Of a DNA stretch of 64,000 nt, positions 7,826 to 17,806 are shown piece after piece. Below the pieces are notes generated by a model. It was not told where the DNA came from. It was given only the letters and a program-made list of their open reading frames with translations, and ran no database searches. This DNA is from Rhizobium sp. CCGE 510 (GTDB lineage Bacteria; Pseudomonadota; Alphaproteobacteria; Rhizobiales; Rhizobiaceae): assembly GCF_000292525.1 (NCBI RefSeq), contig NZ_AEYF01000005.1:1-64000 (forward strand), written 5' to 3'. The position numbers were made by a program, and so were the translations under genes. The first letter of the stretch is position 1. Each line of letters starts with the position of its first letter.

Positions 7826-8596
7826 ATGCGCAGTCCTCGCATCGATAAGGTTGATCACCTTCCCCGGCCGGTAATCGGGCTGGGCCACGATTACGCCGAC
7901 GGGTTTTTGATAGAGCCCCACGAACATCGACGCGGCCAGCTTATGAACGCGACCTCAGGCCTCATTGTCCTGACCACACCGGAAGGAAAATGGGTGATGC
8001 CGCCGCATCGTGGTATGTGGATCCCAGCGGGCGTGCGGCATAGCGTTCGCGCGGTGGGTCTGGTCCGAATGCAGAGCCTTTATGTCGAAACCGACCGCGC
8101 AGACGCTATGCCAGTACACTGCCAGGTTCTTGAGATCACTTCTTTCATGCGGAGTCTGATAGGCGAAGTGACGGGGCTTTCTCTCGATATGGAAGCCGAC
8201 GGTCGCAGTCAGGCACTGATGGATCTAACGCTATACGAGATGGAACGGCTGCCGAGTCTGCCTTTGTCACTGCCGTTTCCATCGGACGAACGCTTGGCCA
8301 AAAAGTGCCGGGAGTTCGTGGGACAGCCAAACATTCATCAGACGACCGATGACTGGAGCAGGGACCTTGGGATGAGCCGGCGTGCCTTCACACGCATTTT
8401 CCGACAGCAGACCGGGTTGAGTTTTGTCGGGTGGCGGCAACAGGCCTGTCTTCTTTCAGCTTTGCCACAACTCTCCGCCGGTCAATCCGTGACCTCAGTG
8501 GCGATGGAATTGGGATACGAGAACCCGGCCGCGTTTACGATCATGTTTAAACGTGCGTTCGGCAAACCGCCATTGGCATACCTTGGGCTGCGCTGA
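7826..8596 (+). CDS. AraC-family transcriptional regulator
   Basis: A 256-residue AraC regulator. The N-terminal cupin-like sensor holds HEHRRGQLMNATSGLIVLTT and MPPHRGMWIPAGVRHSV; the C-terminal double helix-turn-helix runs from about residue 155 (DDWSRDLGMSRRAFTRIFRQ, then SVTSVAMELGYENPAAFTIM and FKRAFGKPP). I start at ATG 7826 because the sensor homology begins soon after; an in-frame upstream ATG at 7730 is possible. It is divergent from the exporter-ogt operon, which it probably controls. The effector is unknown. Confidence 0.85.
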   Translation: MRSPRIDKVDHLPRPVIGLGHDYADGFLIEPHEHRRGQLMNATSGLIVLTTPEGKWVMPPHRGMWIPAGVRHSVRAVGLVRMQSLYVETDRADAMPVHCQVLEITSFMRSLIGEVTGLSLDMEADGRSQALMDLTLYEMERLPSLPLSLPFPSDERLAKKCREFVGQPNIHQTTDDWSRDLGMSRRAFTRIFRQQTGLSFVGWRQQACLLSALPQLSAGQSVTSVAMELGYENPAAFTIMFKRAFGKPPLAYLGLR

Positions 8597-8626
8597 TTTC
8601 CGGTCACCCCCGGCCAGATTGCTCCT

Positions 8627-9256
8627 TCAGCCGGTGGAGCGGCTTCTCGATGTCTCGGCCCATTCGATGTTGGCGACCGCGGCATCCGGCAGCGGCGGCG
8701 GGTCGATGTCGTAGATATAGCCGGCGAGCATGTCGGCGGCGCGTTCGGCTGCCTTGATCTTCGCCTCGGTTTCCGCGACCGCCTTGCCGATCGCTTCGAT
8801 GCGGGCGCGGAACATGTGCGCGAGCACATCTCGGCCGGATTGTTTTTCGAGCCGCTCCAGATGCAGGCCGATGCGCGAGGCGTGGCGTTCCAGCTCGCTC
8901 TTGCTGAACCGCGCCTTGCGCAGTTCCTCGGAAAGGCTGTCCTGCATGACGGCGACGGGATCGAAACTTCCGGGCACGCGCTCGTCGAGCACCGCATCGG
9001 TGACGAGCTTCTCGATCATGACAAGCGCCTGCAGCTCGGCGGCATCGGCGAATTCGACGTCGTAGCCGGTATCGTCGTAGACTTTGCGCCGGACCGGATC
9101 GAGAAGCAGCTCATAGGCTTTCTGCAGATGGGCAAAGGCTTCCGAATCACCGCCTGAATCAGGATGGGCAATTTTTGCATGACGCCGATAGGCGGCCTTC
9201 AGCTGCGCCTCGTCCGCATCGCGTTTAACGCCGAGAATATCGTATGGATCCGTCAC
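8627..9256 (-). CDS. J-domain (DnaJ-like) protein with coiled-coil C-terminus
   Basis: A 209-residue protein with an N-terminal J-domain (about 3-60: DPYDILGVKRDADEAQLKAAY, with HPD at 31-33), which stimulates the ATPase of an Hsp70. It lacks the Gly/Phe and zinc regions of DnaJ. The remainder (about 75-195) is charged and helical (ELRKARFSKSELERHASRI, AVAETEAKIKAAERAADML), possibly coiled coil, and should decide the client. GTG 9256 has GGGAG upstream; an in-frame ATG eight codons further out lacks one. The C-terminal part is duplicated at 5220-5682. Confidence 0.85.
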   Translation of the reverse strand: MTDPYDILGVKRDADEAQLKAAYRRHAKIAHPDSGGDSEAFAHLQKAYELLLDPVRRKVYDDTGYDVEFADAAELQALVMIEKLVTDAVLDERVPGSFDPVAVMQDSLSEELRKARFSKSELERHASRIGLHLERLEKQSGRDVLAHMFRARIEAIGKAVAETEAKIKAAERAADMLAGYIYDIDPPPLPDAAVANIEWAETSRSRSTG

Positions 9257-9431
9257 GCCTGCTCCCTTGCCACCCAGCACGTCGTGGGCGGTCTAGGTCT
9301 TCTTCTGCATCAGAAGGGCAAAGTTTAGACCGAAACCAGGAATGACGTCCATGGCCTGAGATGCAGATCGTCGATGCGGATGCTTTGTTTTCGGCCAGAT
9401 TGTTTAAACTTTTCAGCGTGTTGCGCAAAAA

Positions 9432-10007
9432 TCAGCGTATGGTGACCGAGGCGAGATAAGATCTTGCTTCGCCGTCGATTTCCAGCGCGGTTCCGGCCGC
9501 ATCCTCAATCAGCAGCGCGTCGCCGGCCGCAAGCGCGCCGGTCTCGCCATGCCACCGGAACGATAGTGCCCCGCGGTGGCAGAGAAACAGGCATGTCGAC
9601 GACGCCAGCGGCACGGTCCTGGCGCCCGCGAGGTCGATCCTGATCAGCGTGTGGGCAAGCCCGTTTCGGCGCGTCATGACGTTGAGGTCGGTGATCGCTC
9701 CGTTCTCGAGCCTGGCATCGACAGGGATATCCGCCGCAAAAGCCAGCGGATCGCTCGCGCTCGTCAGCAGCACCGGCTGGCTGCCTTCGATATCGAGCAC
9801 CATGCCGTTGCCGTCAAGGATTGCCAGCGTCCGGTCGACGCCGGCAAAGATCGAAAACGGGCCGTCCGCTGCGACCGTTGCCATACTGATGCGCCAGTCG
9901 AAATCATTGACCGAAGCGTCAGGCGGAAAGACGGCGATCTCCACCGTCTCTCCCTTGCCGTTCTTCCACGGCATGCGCTTGTGATCGCCGGCGCGCAGGA
10001 TTTTCAT
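9432..10007 (-). CDS. hutD: HutD-family protein
   Basis: A 191-residue HutD protein, a cupin-like family found within histidine-utilisation clusters. Recognisable segments are MPWKNGKGETVEIAVFPPDA at the start and DFDWRISMATVAADGPFSIF. Family knowledge: HutD is not an enzyme of the pathway and has been proposed to limit hut expression, perhaps by sensing urocanate or formylated intermediates. It is the last gene of the leftward hut run, six bases after hutU. Confidence 0.9.
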   Translation of the reverse strand: MKILRAGDHKRMPWKNGKGETVEIAVFPPDASVNDFDWRISMATVAADGPFSIFAGVDRTLAILDGNGMVLDIEGSQPVLLTSASDPLAFAADIPVDARLENGAITDLNVMTRRNGLAHTLIRIDLAGARTVPLASSTCLFLCHRGALSFRWHGETGALAAGDALLIEDAAGTALEIDGEARSYLASVTIR

Positions 10008-10012
10008 CGAGC

Positions 10013-11686
10013 TCAGTTCCCGAGAATGCCGGGCAGGCGCAGGCCCTTTTCCTTGGCGCAGTCGAGGGCGATGTCATAGCCCGCGTCGGCGTGGCGCATG
10101 ACGCCGGTTGCCGGGTCGTTCCAGAGCACCCGCTCGAGACGCTTTGCCGCGTCGTCGGTGCCGTCGGCGCAAATGACGACGCCCGAGTGCTGCGAGAAGC
10201 CCATACCGACGCCGCCGCCATGATGCAGCGACACCCAGGTGGCGCCCGACGCCGTGTTGAGCAGGGCATTCAGCAGCGGCCAATCGGAGACAGCGTCGGA
10301 GCCGTCCTTCATCGCTTCCGTTTCGCGGTTCGGCGAGGCGACGGAGCCGGAATCGAGGTGATCGCGGCCGATGACGATCGGAGCGGAAAGCTCGCCGCTT
10401 CTGACCATTTCATTGAAGGCGAGAGCCAGGCGGTGACGGTCGCCGAGGCCGACCCAGCAGATGCGCGCCGGCAGGCCCTGGAAGGCGATGCGCTCCCTGG
10501 CCATGTCGAGCCAGTTGTGCAGGTGGGTATTGCCGGGGGTCAGTTCCCTCACCTTGGCATCGGTCTTGTAGATATCCTCCGGATCGCCGGAAAGGGCGGC
10601 CCAGCGGAAGGGGCCGATGCCGCGGCAAAACAGCGGGCGGATATAGGCCGGCACGAAGCCCGGGAAAGCGAAGGCGTTTTCCAAGCCTTCTTCCTTGGCG
10701 ACCTGGCGGATATTGTTGCCATAGTCGAGTGTCGGAATACCGGCGTCCCAGAAAGCGATCATCGCTTCGACATGTTCACGCATCGAGGCGCGTGCAGCTT
10801 TTTCCACGGCCTTCGGATCGCTCTCGCGCTTTGCCTTCCACTCGGCCATCGTCCAGCCTTTCGGCAGGTAACCGTTGATCGGGTCATGGGCGGAGGTCTG
10901 GTCGGTGACCATGTCGGGGCGGATGCCGCGGCGGACCATTTCCGGCAGGATTTCGGCGGCATTGCCGAGCAGGCCGACGGATTTGGCTTCGCCTGATTTG
11001 GTCCAGCGGTCGATCATCTCGAGCGCTTCGTCGAGCGTCTCGGCCTTGGCGTCGACATAGCGGGTGCGCAGACGGAAATCGATCGAGTCGGGATTGCATT
11101 CGACGGCCAGGCAGCAGGCGCCGGCCATGACGGCGGCCAGCGGCTGGGCGCCGCCCATGCCGCCAAGGCCGCCGGTCAGGATCCATTTGCCCTTGAGATT
11201 GCCGCCATAATGCTGACGACCGGCCTCGACGAAGGTCTCGTAGGTGCCCTGGACGATGCCCTGCGTGCCGATATAGATCCACGAGCCGGCCGTCATCTGG
11301 CCGTACATGGCAAGGCCCTTTTTATCCAGCTCGTTGAAATGATCCCAGGTCGCCCAATGCGGCACCAGGTTGGAATTGGCGATCAGCACCCGCGGCGCGT
11401 CTTTGTGGGTGCGGAAGACGCCGACCGGCTTGCCGGATTGAACGAGCAGCGTTTCCTCTTCCGTCAGCGTCTTCAGCGTCGCGACGATGCGGTCGAAATC
11501 TTCCCAGGTGCGGGCGGCGCGGCCGATGCCGCCGTAAACGACGAGCTCATTCGGATTTTCCGCAACGTCGGGATCGAGATTGTTCATCAGCATGCGCAGC
11601 GGCGCTTCGGTCATCCAGCTCTTGGCATTGAGTTCATTGCCGCGGGGCGCGCGGATTTCGCGGATATTGTGACGTGGATTGGTCAT
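10013..11686 (-). CDS. hutU: urocanate hydratase
   Basis: A 557-residue urocanase, converting urocanate to 4-imidazolone-5-propionate with tightly bound NAD+ as electrophile. Full family length. Visible signatures are [20 protein letters not shown] (nucleotide-binding region), [32 protein letters not shown], and [20 protein letters not shown], which carries the conserved active-site cysteine. It catalyses step two of histidine breakdown and lies between hutG and hutD. Confidence 0.97.
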   Translation of the reverse strand: MTNPRHNIREIRAPRGNELNAKSWMTEAPLRMLMNNLDPDVAENPNELVVYGGIGRAARTWEDFDRIVATLKTLTEEETLLVQSGKPVGVFRTHKDAPRVLIANSNLVPHWATWDHFNELDKKGLAMYGQMTAGSWIYIGTQGIVQGTYETFVEAGRQHYGGNLKGKWILTGGLGGMGGAQPLAAVMAGACCLAVECNPDSIDFRLRTRYVDAKAETLDEALEMIDRWTKSGEAKSVGLLGNAAEILPEMVRRGIRPDMVTDQTSAHDPINGYLPKGWTMAEWKAKRESDPKAVEKAARASMREHVEAMIAFWDAGIPTLDYGNNIRQVAKEEGLENAFAFPGFVPAYIRPLFCRGIGPFRWAALSGDPEDIYKTDAKVRELTPGNTHLHNWLDMARERIAFQGLPARICWVGLGDRHRLALAFNEMVRSGELSAPIVIGRDHLDSGSVASPNRETEAMKDGSDAVSDWPLLNALLNTASGATWVSLHHGGGVGMGFSQHSGVVICADGTDDAAKRLERVLWNDPATGVMRHADAGYDIALDCAKEKGLRLPGILGN

Positions 11687-11710
11687 AGCGGTTCCCCTGT
11701 CGAGTGATCG

Positions 11711-12523
11711 TTATCGTTTCAGGTCTGGCGCAATTTGCTCGATGCGCACCAGAATATTTTTGAGATGGACGCGAAGTCTGTCCGCCTTGGCGGTGTCGTA
11801 GAAGAAGGGCGGCGTCTCGGTCTGCAGATGCGTCGACTGCGCAAGCTCCATCTGGATCGCATGCACGTCGGCCTCCGGCCGGCCATAATGGCGGGTCGTC
11901 CAGCCGCCTTTGAAGCGGCCGTTGAGCACGCTATCGTAGCCTTCGGCGGCTTCGACGACTGTCAGCGTCGCCTGCTCGATGGCGCTGTCGCAGGTCCTGC
12001 CCATATCGGTGCCGATGTTGAAATCCGGTAGCTTGCCTTCGAACAGGAAGGGAATGTGAGAGCGGATCGAGTGGCAGTCGTAAAGGATCGCCACGCCATG
12101 GATTGCCCTGACGCGCTCGATCTCGGCGGCAAGGGCGGCGTGATAGGGCGCATGAAAATCCCGCAGCCGCGCGGCGATGTCGGCTGCATCGGGCGCCTGA
12201 CCGTCCTTCCAGATCGCCTTGCCGTCGAAGTCCGTCTCGGGAATGAGGCCGGTGGTGTTCTGGCCGGGGTAGAGGCTGACGCCGGCAGGATCGCGGTTGG
12301 CGTCGATGACGTAGCGGTGGAAGGTGGCGCGCACCACCGTCACATCGTAGAGCAGCCCGTCATAGAGCTGGTGGATGTGCCAGTCGGTATCGGCGAGGAT
12401 CCGACCGTTGTCGTTGAGGCGATCTGCAATCTCCGCCGGCACGTCGGTGCCGGTGTGGGGGAAGGCGAGGATGACGGGGGAGGTGCCCCGATGGATTTCG
12501 AAGACAGGGGCGCTCATGGGCAA
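11711..12523 (-). CDS. hutG: N-formylglutamate deformylase/amidohydrolase
   Basis: A 270-residue N-formylglutamate amidohydrolase, releasing formate and glutamate from N-formylglutamate, the last step of the five-step hut route. Family features: FPHTGTDVPAEI near residue 20, DTDWHIHQLYDGL near 45, RATFHRYVIDANRDP, and the metal-binding ILYDCHSIRSHIPFLF. It acts after HutF in this cluster, which makes formylglutamate from formiminoglutamate. A second in-frame ATG two codons in (12517) is also possible. Confidence 0.95.
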   Translation of the reverse strand: MPMSAPVFEIHRGTSPVILAFPHTGTDVPAEIADRLNDNGRILADTDWHIHQLYDGLLYDVTVVRATFHRYVIDANRDPAGVSLYPGQNTTGLIPETDFDGKAIWKDGQAPDAADIAARLRDFHAPYHAALAAEIERVRAIHGVAILYDCHSIRSHIPFLFEGKLPDFNIGTDMGRTCDSAIEQATLTVVEAAEGYDSVLNGRFKGGWTTRHYGRPEADVHAIQMELAQSTHLQTETPPFFYDTAKADRLRVHLKNILVRIEQIAPDLKR

Positions 12524-12540
12524 AGCGCTCCGGCGTTGGG

Positions 12541-12700
12541 GGCGTTACCCCCCTCTGTCCTGCCGGACATCTCCCCCACAAGGGGGGAGATCAGCTGGGG
12601 GAACCCGCTCATTCCAACACGAATTGTTTGGCGAGATTCTACCCGCGAGTCGATCTCCCCCCTTGTGGGGGAGATGCCCGGCAGGGCAGAGGGGGGTGCC
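12541..12700. repeat. long inverted repeat (RIME-like) between hutG and hutH
   Basis: The only gap in the leftward hut run (12524-12719) is filled by an inverted repeat with arms of about 48 bases at roughly 12541-12591 and 12652-12700, containing ATCTCCCCC and TGCCGG blocks, around a 60-base centre. It resembles the Rhizobium intergenic mosaic elements. The transcript would fold strongly here and may separate hutH from hutG expression. Confidence 0.75.
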
Positions 12701-12719
12701 AAGCGCACATCCATCACGA

Positions 12720-14255
12720 TCAACCCTCCAGAACCGGCAGAATGCCCGATGAAACAGCGCCGTTCAGCGCACCCGTCGCCACCAGTTCGGCGGCGGCAGC
12801 GAGGTCATTGGCCATGTAGCGGTCACTATCGAGGCTTGGAACTTTAGCGCGGATCGCGGCGATCGCTTTCAAAAGCTCGGGGCTGGTCGCCAGCGGTGCT
12901 CGCAGTTCGACGCCTTGCGCGGCGGTCAGCGCTTCGATGCCGATGATGGCGAACAGATTTTCGGTCATGCCGAGCAGACGGCGGGCGCCGTGGCAGGCCA
13001 TCGAGACATGGTCTTCCTGGTTGGCCGAGGTCGGGGTCGAATCGACCGAGGCCGGGTGCGACATCTGCTTGTTCTCCGACATCAGCGCCGCCGAGGTAAC
13101 CTCGGCAATCATCAGCCCGGAGTTCAGGCCAGGCTTCTTGGCGAGGAAGGCCGGCAGACCGTAGGAGAGGGTGGGGTCGACCAGCAGCGCGATGCGGCGC
13201 TGCGAAATCGCGCCGATCTCGCAGACGGCCAGCGCGATCTGGTCGGCGGCGAAGGCGACGGGTTCGGCGTGGAAATTGCCGCCAGAGACGATAGAATTGT
13301 CGGACAGGACCAGCGGGTTGTCGGTGACTGCGTTGGCTTCGATTTCCAAGGTGCGGGCGACCGAGCGCAGCAGATCGAGGCAGGCGCCGTCGACCTGCGG
13401 CTGGCAGCGGATGCAATAGGGATCCTGCACGCGCTCGTCGCCCTCGATATGGCTCTGGCGAATGACGGAGTTTTCGAGCAGGGCGCGAAGCGACGATGCC
13501 GTGTCGATCTGGCCCTTGTGGCCGCGCAATGTGTGGATATCCGGATGGAAGGGTGCCGAAGAGCCCATGGCGGCGTCGGTGGACATGGCGCCGGTGATCA
13601 GCGCCGTCTGCGCGGCGCGATGGGCGCGGAAGAGGCCGGCCAGTGCCAGCGCCGTCGAGGTCTGGGTGCCATTGATCAGCGCCAGGCCTTCCTTGGCGGC
13701 GAGCACCACCGGTTTCAGTCCAGCCCGTTCCAGGGCTTCCCGACCCGAGAGGCGTTCGCCGGCGAAAAAGGCTTCGGCCTCGCCCATCATCACCGCCGCC
13801 ATATGAGCGAGCGGTGCAAGGTCGCCGGAGGCGCCGACACTACCCTTTTCTGGGATCAGCGGGATAACGCCCGTATCAAGCATGCCCTCGATCAGCCGCA
13901 CCAGCTCCAGCCGCACGCCGGAGGCGCCGCGCCCGAGCGAGACCAGCTTCAACGCCATGATCAGCCGGACGATATTGTCAGGCAGCGGCGCGCCGACGCC
14001 GCAGCAATGCGACAGGATCAGATTACGCTGCAGCGTCGCGACATCGGCGCTGTCGATCTTGATCGAGGCGAGTTTGCCGAAGCCGGTATTGATGCCGTAG
14101 ACAGGCGCATTGCCGGCGGCGATCTCGGCGATCCGAGCGGCGGCCTTGGCGATGCCGGCATCGAAGCCGGGATCGAGCCTTGCCGGCTCGCCGGTCCAAT
14201 AGATGATTTCCAAATCCCTGAGGGAGACGGAACCTGGGTGGAGCGTAATGGTCAT
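12720..14255 (-). CDS. hutH: histidine ammonia-lyase
   Basis: A 511-residue histidase that deaminates L-histidine to trans-urocanate, the first step of the pathway. The MIO cofactor forms from Ala142-Ser143-Gly144 in [14 protein letters not shown]. Also present are [12 protein letters not shown] (Tyr53), LSHCCGVG (His83), ALINGTQ and [12 protein letters not shown] start at ATG 14255, which overlaps the hutI stop by four bases (ATGA at 14252-14255) and matches family length; the frame is open upstream but those residues are not HutH. A paralogue without the MIO tripeptide is encoded at 21935. Confidence 0.97.
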   Translation of the reverse strand: MTITLHPGSVSLRDLEIIYWTGEPARLDPGFDAGIAKAAARIAEIAAGNAPVYGINTGFGKLASIKIDSADVATLQRNLILSHCCGVGAPLPDNIVRLIMALKLVSLGRGASGVRLELVRLIEGMLDTGVIPLIPEKGSVGASGDLAPLAHMAAVMMGEAEAFFAGERLSGREALERAGLKPVVLAAKEGLALINGTQTSTALALAGLFRAHRAAQTALITGAMSTDAAMGSSAPFHPDIHTLRGHKGQIDTASSLRALLENSVIRQSHIEGDERVQDPYCIRCQPQVDGACLDLLRSVARTLEIEANAVTDNPLVLSDNSIVSGGNFHAEPVAFAADQIALAVCEIGAISQRRIALLVDPTLSYGLPAFLAKKPGLNSGLMIAEVTSAALMSENKQMSHPASVDSTPTSANQEDHVSMACHGARRLLGMTENLFAIIGIEALTAAQGVELRAPLATSPELLKAIAAIRAKVPSLDSDRYMANDLAAAAELVATGALNGAVSSGILPVLEG

Positions 14256-15511
14256 CGACCGTTCCTTTCGCCCTTGAAGACGCGTGCGTGAAGCGGATTG
14301 AAGCCGATGCGGTAGACGAGCTCGGCCAGGCTTTCGATATTCCAGACGGCAAGGTCGGCGGATTTGCCGGGCTCGAGCGTTCCGGTCTCGCCGATCAGGC
14401 CGAGCGCGCGGGCACCTTCGCGGGTGGCGCCGGCGATGCATTCTTCGACGGTGAGGCCGAACAGCGTCGCCGACATATTCATGGTCAGCAGCATCGAGGT
14501 CAGCGGCGAGGTGCCGGGATTGCAATCGGTGGCGATCGCGATCGGCACGCCGGCCCGGCGCAACGCCTCCACCGGCGGCTTCTGCTTCTCGTGGATGGCG
14601 TAGAAGGCGCCGGGCAGCAGCACGGCGACGGTGCCGGCAGCGGCCATCGCGGCAATGCCATCATCGTCGAGATATTCGAGGTGATCGGCCGAAAGCGCGC
14701 CGTAAGACGCGGCGAGCTTGGCGCCACCGAGATTGGAGAGCTGCTCGGCATGCAGCTTGACCGGCAGGCCAAGTGCCTTCGCCTTGTCGAAAACCCGGGC
14801 GATCTCGGCCGTCGAGAAGGCAATGCCTTCGCAGAAGCCGTCGACTGCATCGGCAAGGCCGAGGTTGAACATGTCGTCGAGGCCGGGCAGCACGACATCA
14901 TCGAGATAATCGCCGTTGCGACCCTTGTATTCCACCGGCGTCGCATGGGCGCCGAGGTAGCTGGTGGCGACGCGGACCGGCCTGACATGACCGAGCAGGC
15001 GGGCACTTTGCAGCATCTTCACTTCGCCGGATCGGTTCAGCCCATAGCCGGATTTGATCTCGATCGTCGTCACGCCTTCGGCAAGCAGCGTATCGAGCCG
15101 CGGCAGGGCTCCGCTGACGAGTTCTTCGACCGAGAGCGCATTGGTTGCCGTCACCGAGGAGACGATGCCGCCGCCGGCACGCGCAATCTCCTCATAGGTT
15201 GCACCTTGAAGGCGCATCTCGAACTCGCGGGCGCGGTTGCCGCCGTGGACGATATGGGTGTGGCAGTCGACGAGGCCGGGCGTGACCCAGCGGCCTTCGA
15301 GATCGACGATGTCGGAGCGTTCAATGGCGGAAGCCGGCAGCTCGCTTTCGGCGCCGGCAAAGGTGATGCGGCCGTTTTCGGTGAGCACTGCGCCCTTTTC
15401 GACGATACCGAGCCCGTCCTCAGACGCAAGCGTGGCCAGGCGCGCATTGCGCCACAGCACCGGCCGAACGTCTGGGGATGAGGTACCTTCAGAAAAATTG
15501 TTCCCGGTCAT
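14252..15511 (-). CDS. hutI: imidazolonepropionase
   Basis: A 419-residue amidohydrolase-superfamily enzyme that opens the ring of 4-imidazolone-5-propionate to N-formimino-L-glutamate. Metal site: [13 protein letters not shown] near residue 75; further ligands lie in [17 protein letters not shown] and [19 protein letters not shown] 15511 is chosen because the PcaQ-like upstream extension of the frame would run through the operator at 15541-15552 and adds non-family residues. First gene of the leftward hut run, overlapping hutH by four bases. Confidence 0.95.
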   Translation of the reverse strand: MTGNNFSEGTSSPDVRPVLWRNARLATLASEDGLGIVEKGAVLTENGRITFAGAESELPASAIERSDIVDLEGRWVTPGLVDCHTHIVHGGNRAREFEMRLQGATYEEIARAGGGIVSSVTATNALSVEELVSGALPRLDTLLAEGVTTIEIKSGYGLNRSGEVKMLQSARLLGHVRPVRVATSYLGAHATPVEYKGRNGDYLDDVVLPGLDDMFNLGLADAVDGFCEGIAFSTAEIARVFDKAKALGLPVKLHAEQLSNLGGAKLAASYGALSADHLEYLDDDGIAAMAAAGTVAVLLPGAFYAIHEKQKPPVEALRRAGVPIAIATDCNPGTSPLTSMLLTMNMSATLFGLTVEECIAGATREGARALGLIGETGTLEPGKSADLAVWNIESLAELVYRIGFNPLHARVFKGERNGR

Positions 15512-15540
15512 CAGCTTTGCGCCTTTCCTTATGTCGAAAC

Positions 15541-15552
15541 ATGTATATACAT
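15541..15552. promoter_or_regulatory. probable HutC operator between hutI and hutF
   Basis: ATGTATATACAT is a perfect 12-base palindrome placed 30 bases upstream of the hutI start and about 80 bases upstream of hutF. It matches the TGTATATACA-type sites bound by HutC repressors in other bacteria. One site could control both divergent transcripts; urocanate is the usual inducer. I found no second exact copy in the window. Confidence 0.75.
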
Positions 15553-15633
15553 AATAAGCAGGTGACAAGAGAAATTTTGCGCGCTTTTCTGGAAAAGAAA
15601 GAGCAACGGCGCGGTAAGAGGAGAGGGACGGTC

Positions 15634-16980
15634 ATGACCATACTTCACGCAGGCACGGCGCTGACGCCGCAAGGCTGGCAGAAGGACGTGCGGCTGACGC
15701 TCGAAGCCGGACGCATCGCCAGGGTCGAGGCCGGCGTCTCGCCTCAGCCCGGCGACGAACGCCATGCTTTTGTCGTTGCGGCCATGGGAAACTTGCACAG
15801 CCATGCCTTCCAGCGGGCGATGGCCGGCCTTGCCGAAGTGCGCGGCCCGGCCAATGACAGCTTCTGGAGCTGGCGCACGGTCATGTACAAGTTCGCCCTG
15901 GCGATGACGCCGGATCACGTCGAAGCCGTTGCCGCCAAGCTCTATGCCGAAATGCTGGAGGCCGGATTTTCCCGCGTCGGCGAATTCCACTATCTCCATC
16001 ACGATAGGGATGGCGGCGCTTACGCCAATATTGCCGAGCTTGCCGAACGCATCGGTGCGGCGAGCGAAGAGACCGGCCTCGGCCTGACGCTGCTGCCGGT
16101 GTTCTATGCCCATTCCGGCTTTGGCGGTGCTGCGCCGATCGATGGCCAGCGGCGTTTCATCAATTCGCTCGAAAGCTTCGAAAGGCTGATGGAGGGATGC
16201 CGGGCGGTAACCAGCCGGCTCGACGGCGCCGAACTCGGCCTGGCGCCGCACAGCCTGCGTGCCGCAACCCCCGACGAGTTGGCAAGGCTGGTGTCGATGG
16301 CCGGCGACGGCCCGATCCACATCCATGTCGCCGAGCAGCTCAAGGAGGTCGAAGACTGCATCGCCTGGTCCGGCGCGCGGCCGGTGGAATGGCTGCTCGA
16401 TCATGCGCCGGTGGATGAGCGCTGGTGCTTGATCCACGCGACGCACATGACCGACGACGAAACGCGGCGGATGGCGAAAAGCGGGGCGATTGCCGGCCTC
16501 TGCCCGATCACCGAAGCCAATCTCGGTGACGGCGCCTTTGCCGCGCCGCTCTTCCTCGAAGAGGGCGGGCGTTACGGCATCGGCTCGGATTCCAACGTGC
16601 TGATCTCGGTATCGGAAGAACTGCGCCAGCTCGAATATTCGCAGCGCCTGCCGCTGCGCGCCCGCAATGTCGTTGCAGCACCCGGTGGTTCGACGGCGCT
16701 TTGCCTGTTCACCCAGGCGCTTGCCGGCGGCGGTGCCGCTTTGAAGGCGCCGGCGGGTCTCGTCGAAGGCCATCACGCCGATATCGTTTCGCTCGATACA
16801 TCAGCCGTTCCCTATCTCTCCGACGACCAGATCCTCGATCACTGGCTGTTTGCCGGCGGCATTTCCGTCGATTGCGTCTGGGCGCGCGGCCGCAAGCAGG
16901 TGGAGGGTGGTCGCCATCTCAAACGTGACGCCATCGACCGGCGTTTCCTCGCCGCGATGGGCGAATTGCTGGCTGTCTGA
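15634..16980 (+). CDS. hutF: formiminoglutamate deiminase
   Basis: A 448-residue amidohydrolase that hydrolyses N-formimino-L-glutamate to N-formylglutamate and ammonia. GNLHSHAFQRAMAGL near residue 55 supplies the metal-binding HxH; IHIHVAEQLKEVEDC, LIHATHMTDDE and GIGSDSNVLIS supply further ligands. HutF together with HutG defines the five-step histidine route. ATG 15634 is preceded by a purine-rich GAGGAGAGGGA. It forms a rightward pair with hutC. Confidence 0.95.
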   Translation: MTILHAGTALTPQGWQKDVRLTLEAGRIARVEAGVSPQPGDERHAFVVAAMGNLHSHAFQRAMAGLAEVRGPANDSFWSWRTVMYKFALAMTPDHVEAVAAKLYAEMLEAGFSRVGEFHYLHHDRDGGAYANIAELAERIGAASEETGLGLTLLPVFYAHSGFGGAAPIDGQRRFINSLESFERLMEGCRAVTSRLDGAELGLAPHSLRAATPDELARLVSMAGDGPIHIHVAEQLKEVEDCIAWSGARPVEWLLDHAPVDERWCLIHATHMTDDETRRMAKSGAIAGLCPITEANLGDGAFAAPLFLEEGGRYGIGSDSNVLISVSEELRQLEYSQRLPLRARNVVAAPGGSTALCLFTQALAGGGAALKAPAGLVEGHHADIVSLDTSAVPYLSDDQILDHWLFAGGISVDCVWARGRKQVEGGRHLKRDAIDRRFLAAMGELLAV

Positions 16981-17034
16981 AAAAGCGCTTTTCATGAGCA
17001 AGCATTCGAACTAGAGCGGGAGAACAATCGGAAC

Positions 17035-17763
17035 GTGGCGATGAATCAACGCAGGGATCCCACCTTGCATCAGCGCATCCTCGGCGACATCGAGGGCCGT
17101 ATCGTCTCGGGCGAATGGCCGCCGGGGCATCGCATCCCCTTCGAGGTCGATCTCGCCACCCAGTACGACGTCTCGCGCATGACGGTGAACAAGGTGCTGA
17201 CCCAGCTCGCCAAGGCTGGCCTCATCGAGCGCCGCAAGAAATCCGGCAGCTTCGTCACCCAGCCGCAGGCGCAATCGGCCGTCCTCGAAATCCACGACAT
17301 CAAGGCCGAGGTGCAGTCGCTGAACCTGCCCTATTCCTATGCTGTTTCGAAGAAGACCAGCCGTAAGGCCAAGGCGGACGACAGCCGCCGGCTGGAACTG
17401 CCGGTGGCGTCCTCGGTCGTCGAGGTGGTCTGCATCCACAATGCCGGCGCGCGGCCCTTCTGCCTGGAGGAGCGGCTGATCAGCCTGGCGACTGTCCCGG
17501 AAGCCGCCGATGCCGATTTCCTGACGATGGCGCCGGGTCCCTGGCTGCTCAACCAGGTGCCGTGGAGCACGGCCGAACACCGGATCCACGCCGTCTCGGC
17601 CAATGCCGAAGTGGCAGCAGTTCTCGACATCGCCCGCAACGCCGCCTGCCTCGTCGTCGAACGCCGCACCTGGAGCGGCGCCGGCCCGGTAACGCATGTG
17701 CGCTTTACCTATCCCGGCGATCGTCACGCGCTGGTGGCGCGTTTCACCCCGGCATCACAATAA
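17035..17763 (+). CDS. hutC: histidine-utilisation repressor (GntR/HutC family)
   Basis: A 242-residue GntR regulator of the HutC subfamily. N-terminal winged helix-turn-helix at about 10-75 (HQRILGDIEGRIVSGEWPPG, then YDVSRMTVNKVLTQLAKAGL), then a UTRA ligand-binding domain (about 95-235). Urocanate is the usual inducer. It follows hutF by about 55 bases and probably represses from the palindrome at 15541-15552. Start is GTG 17035 or ATG 17041, two codons later. Confidence 0.93.
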   Translation: MAMNQRRDPTLHQRILGDIEGRIVSGEWPPGHRIPFEVDLATQYDVSRMTVNKVLTQLAKAGLIERRKKSGSFVTQPQAQSAVLEIHDIKAEVQSLNLPYSYAVSKKTSRKAKADDSRRLELPVASSVVEVVCIHNAGARPFCLEERLISLATVPEAADADFLTMAPGPWLLNQVPWSTAEHRIHAVSANAEVAAVLDIARNAACLVVERRTWSGAGPVTHVRFTYPGDRHALVARFTPASQ

Positions 17764-17806
17764 CGCCATGTTCCATATACAACATGGCGAGGACTTTCAG
17801 TCCTCG
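17764..17806. terminator. paired hairpins between convergent hutC and gntR
   Basis: CGCCATGTT (17764-17772) pairs with AACATGGCG (17781-17789), and CGAGGACT (17788-17795) with AGTCCTCG (17799-17806). The second stem straddles the gntR stop codon. Together they make a compact bidirectional stop signal, although T-runs are weak. The first loop contains CCATATAC, shared with the operator-like site at 18625. Confidence 0.6.

Noticed and set aside
12541..12700. Long inverted repeat as a transposon
   Set aside because: No coding capacity and arms match the intergenic mosaic repeats of rhizobia.
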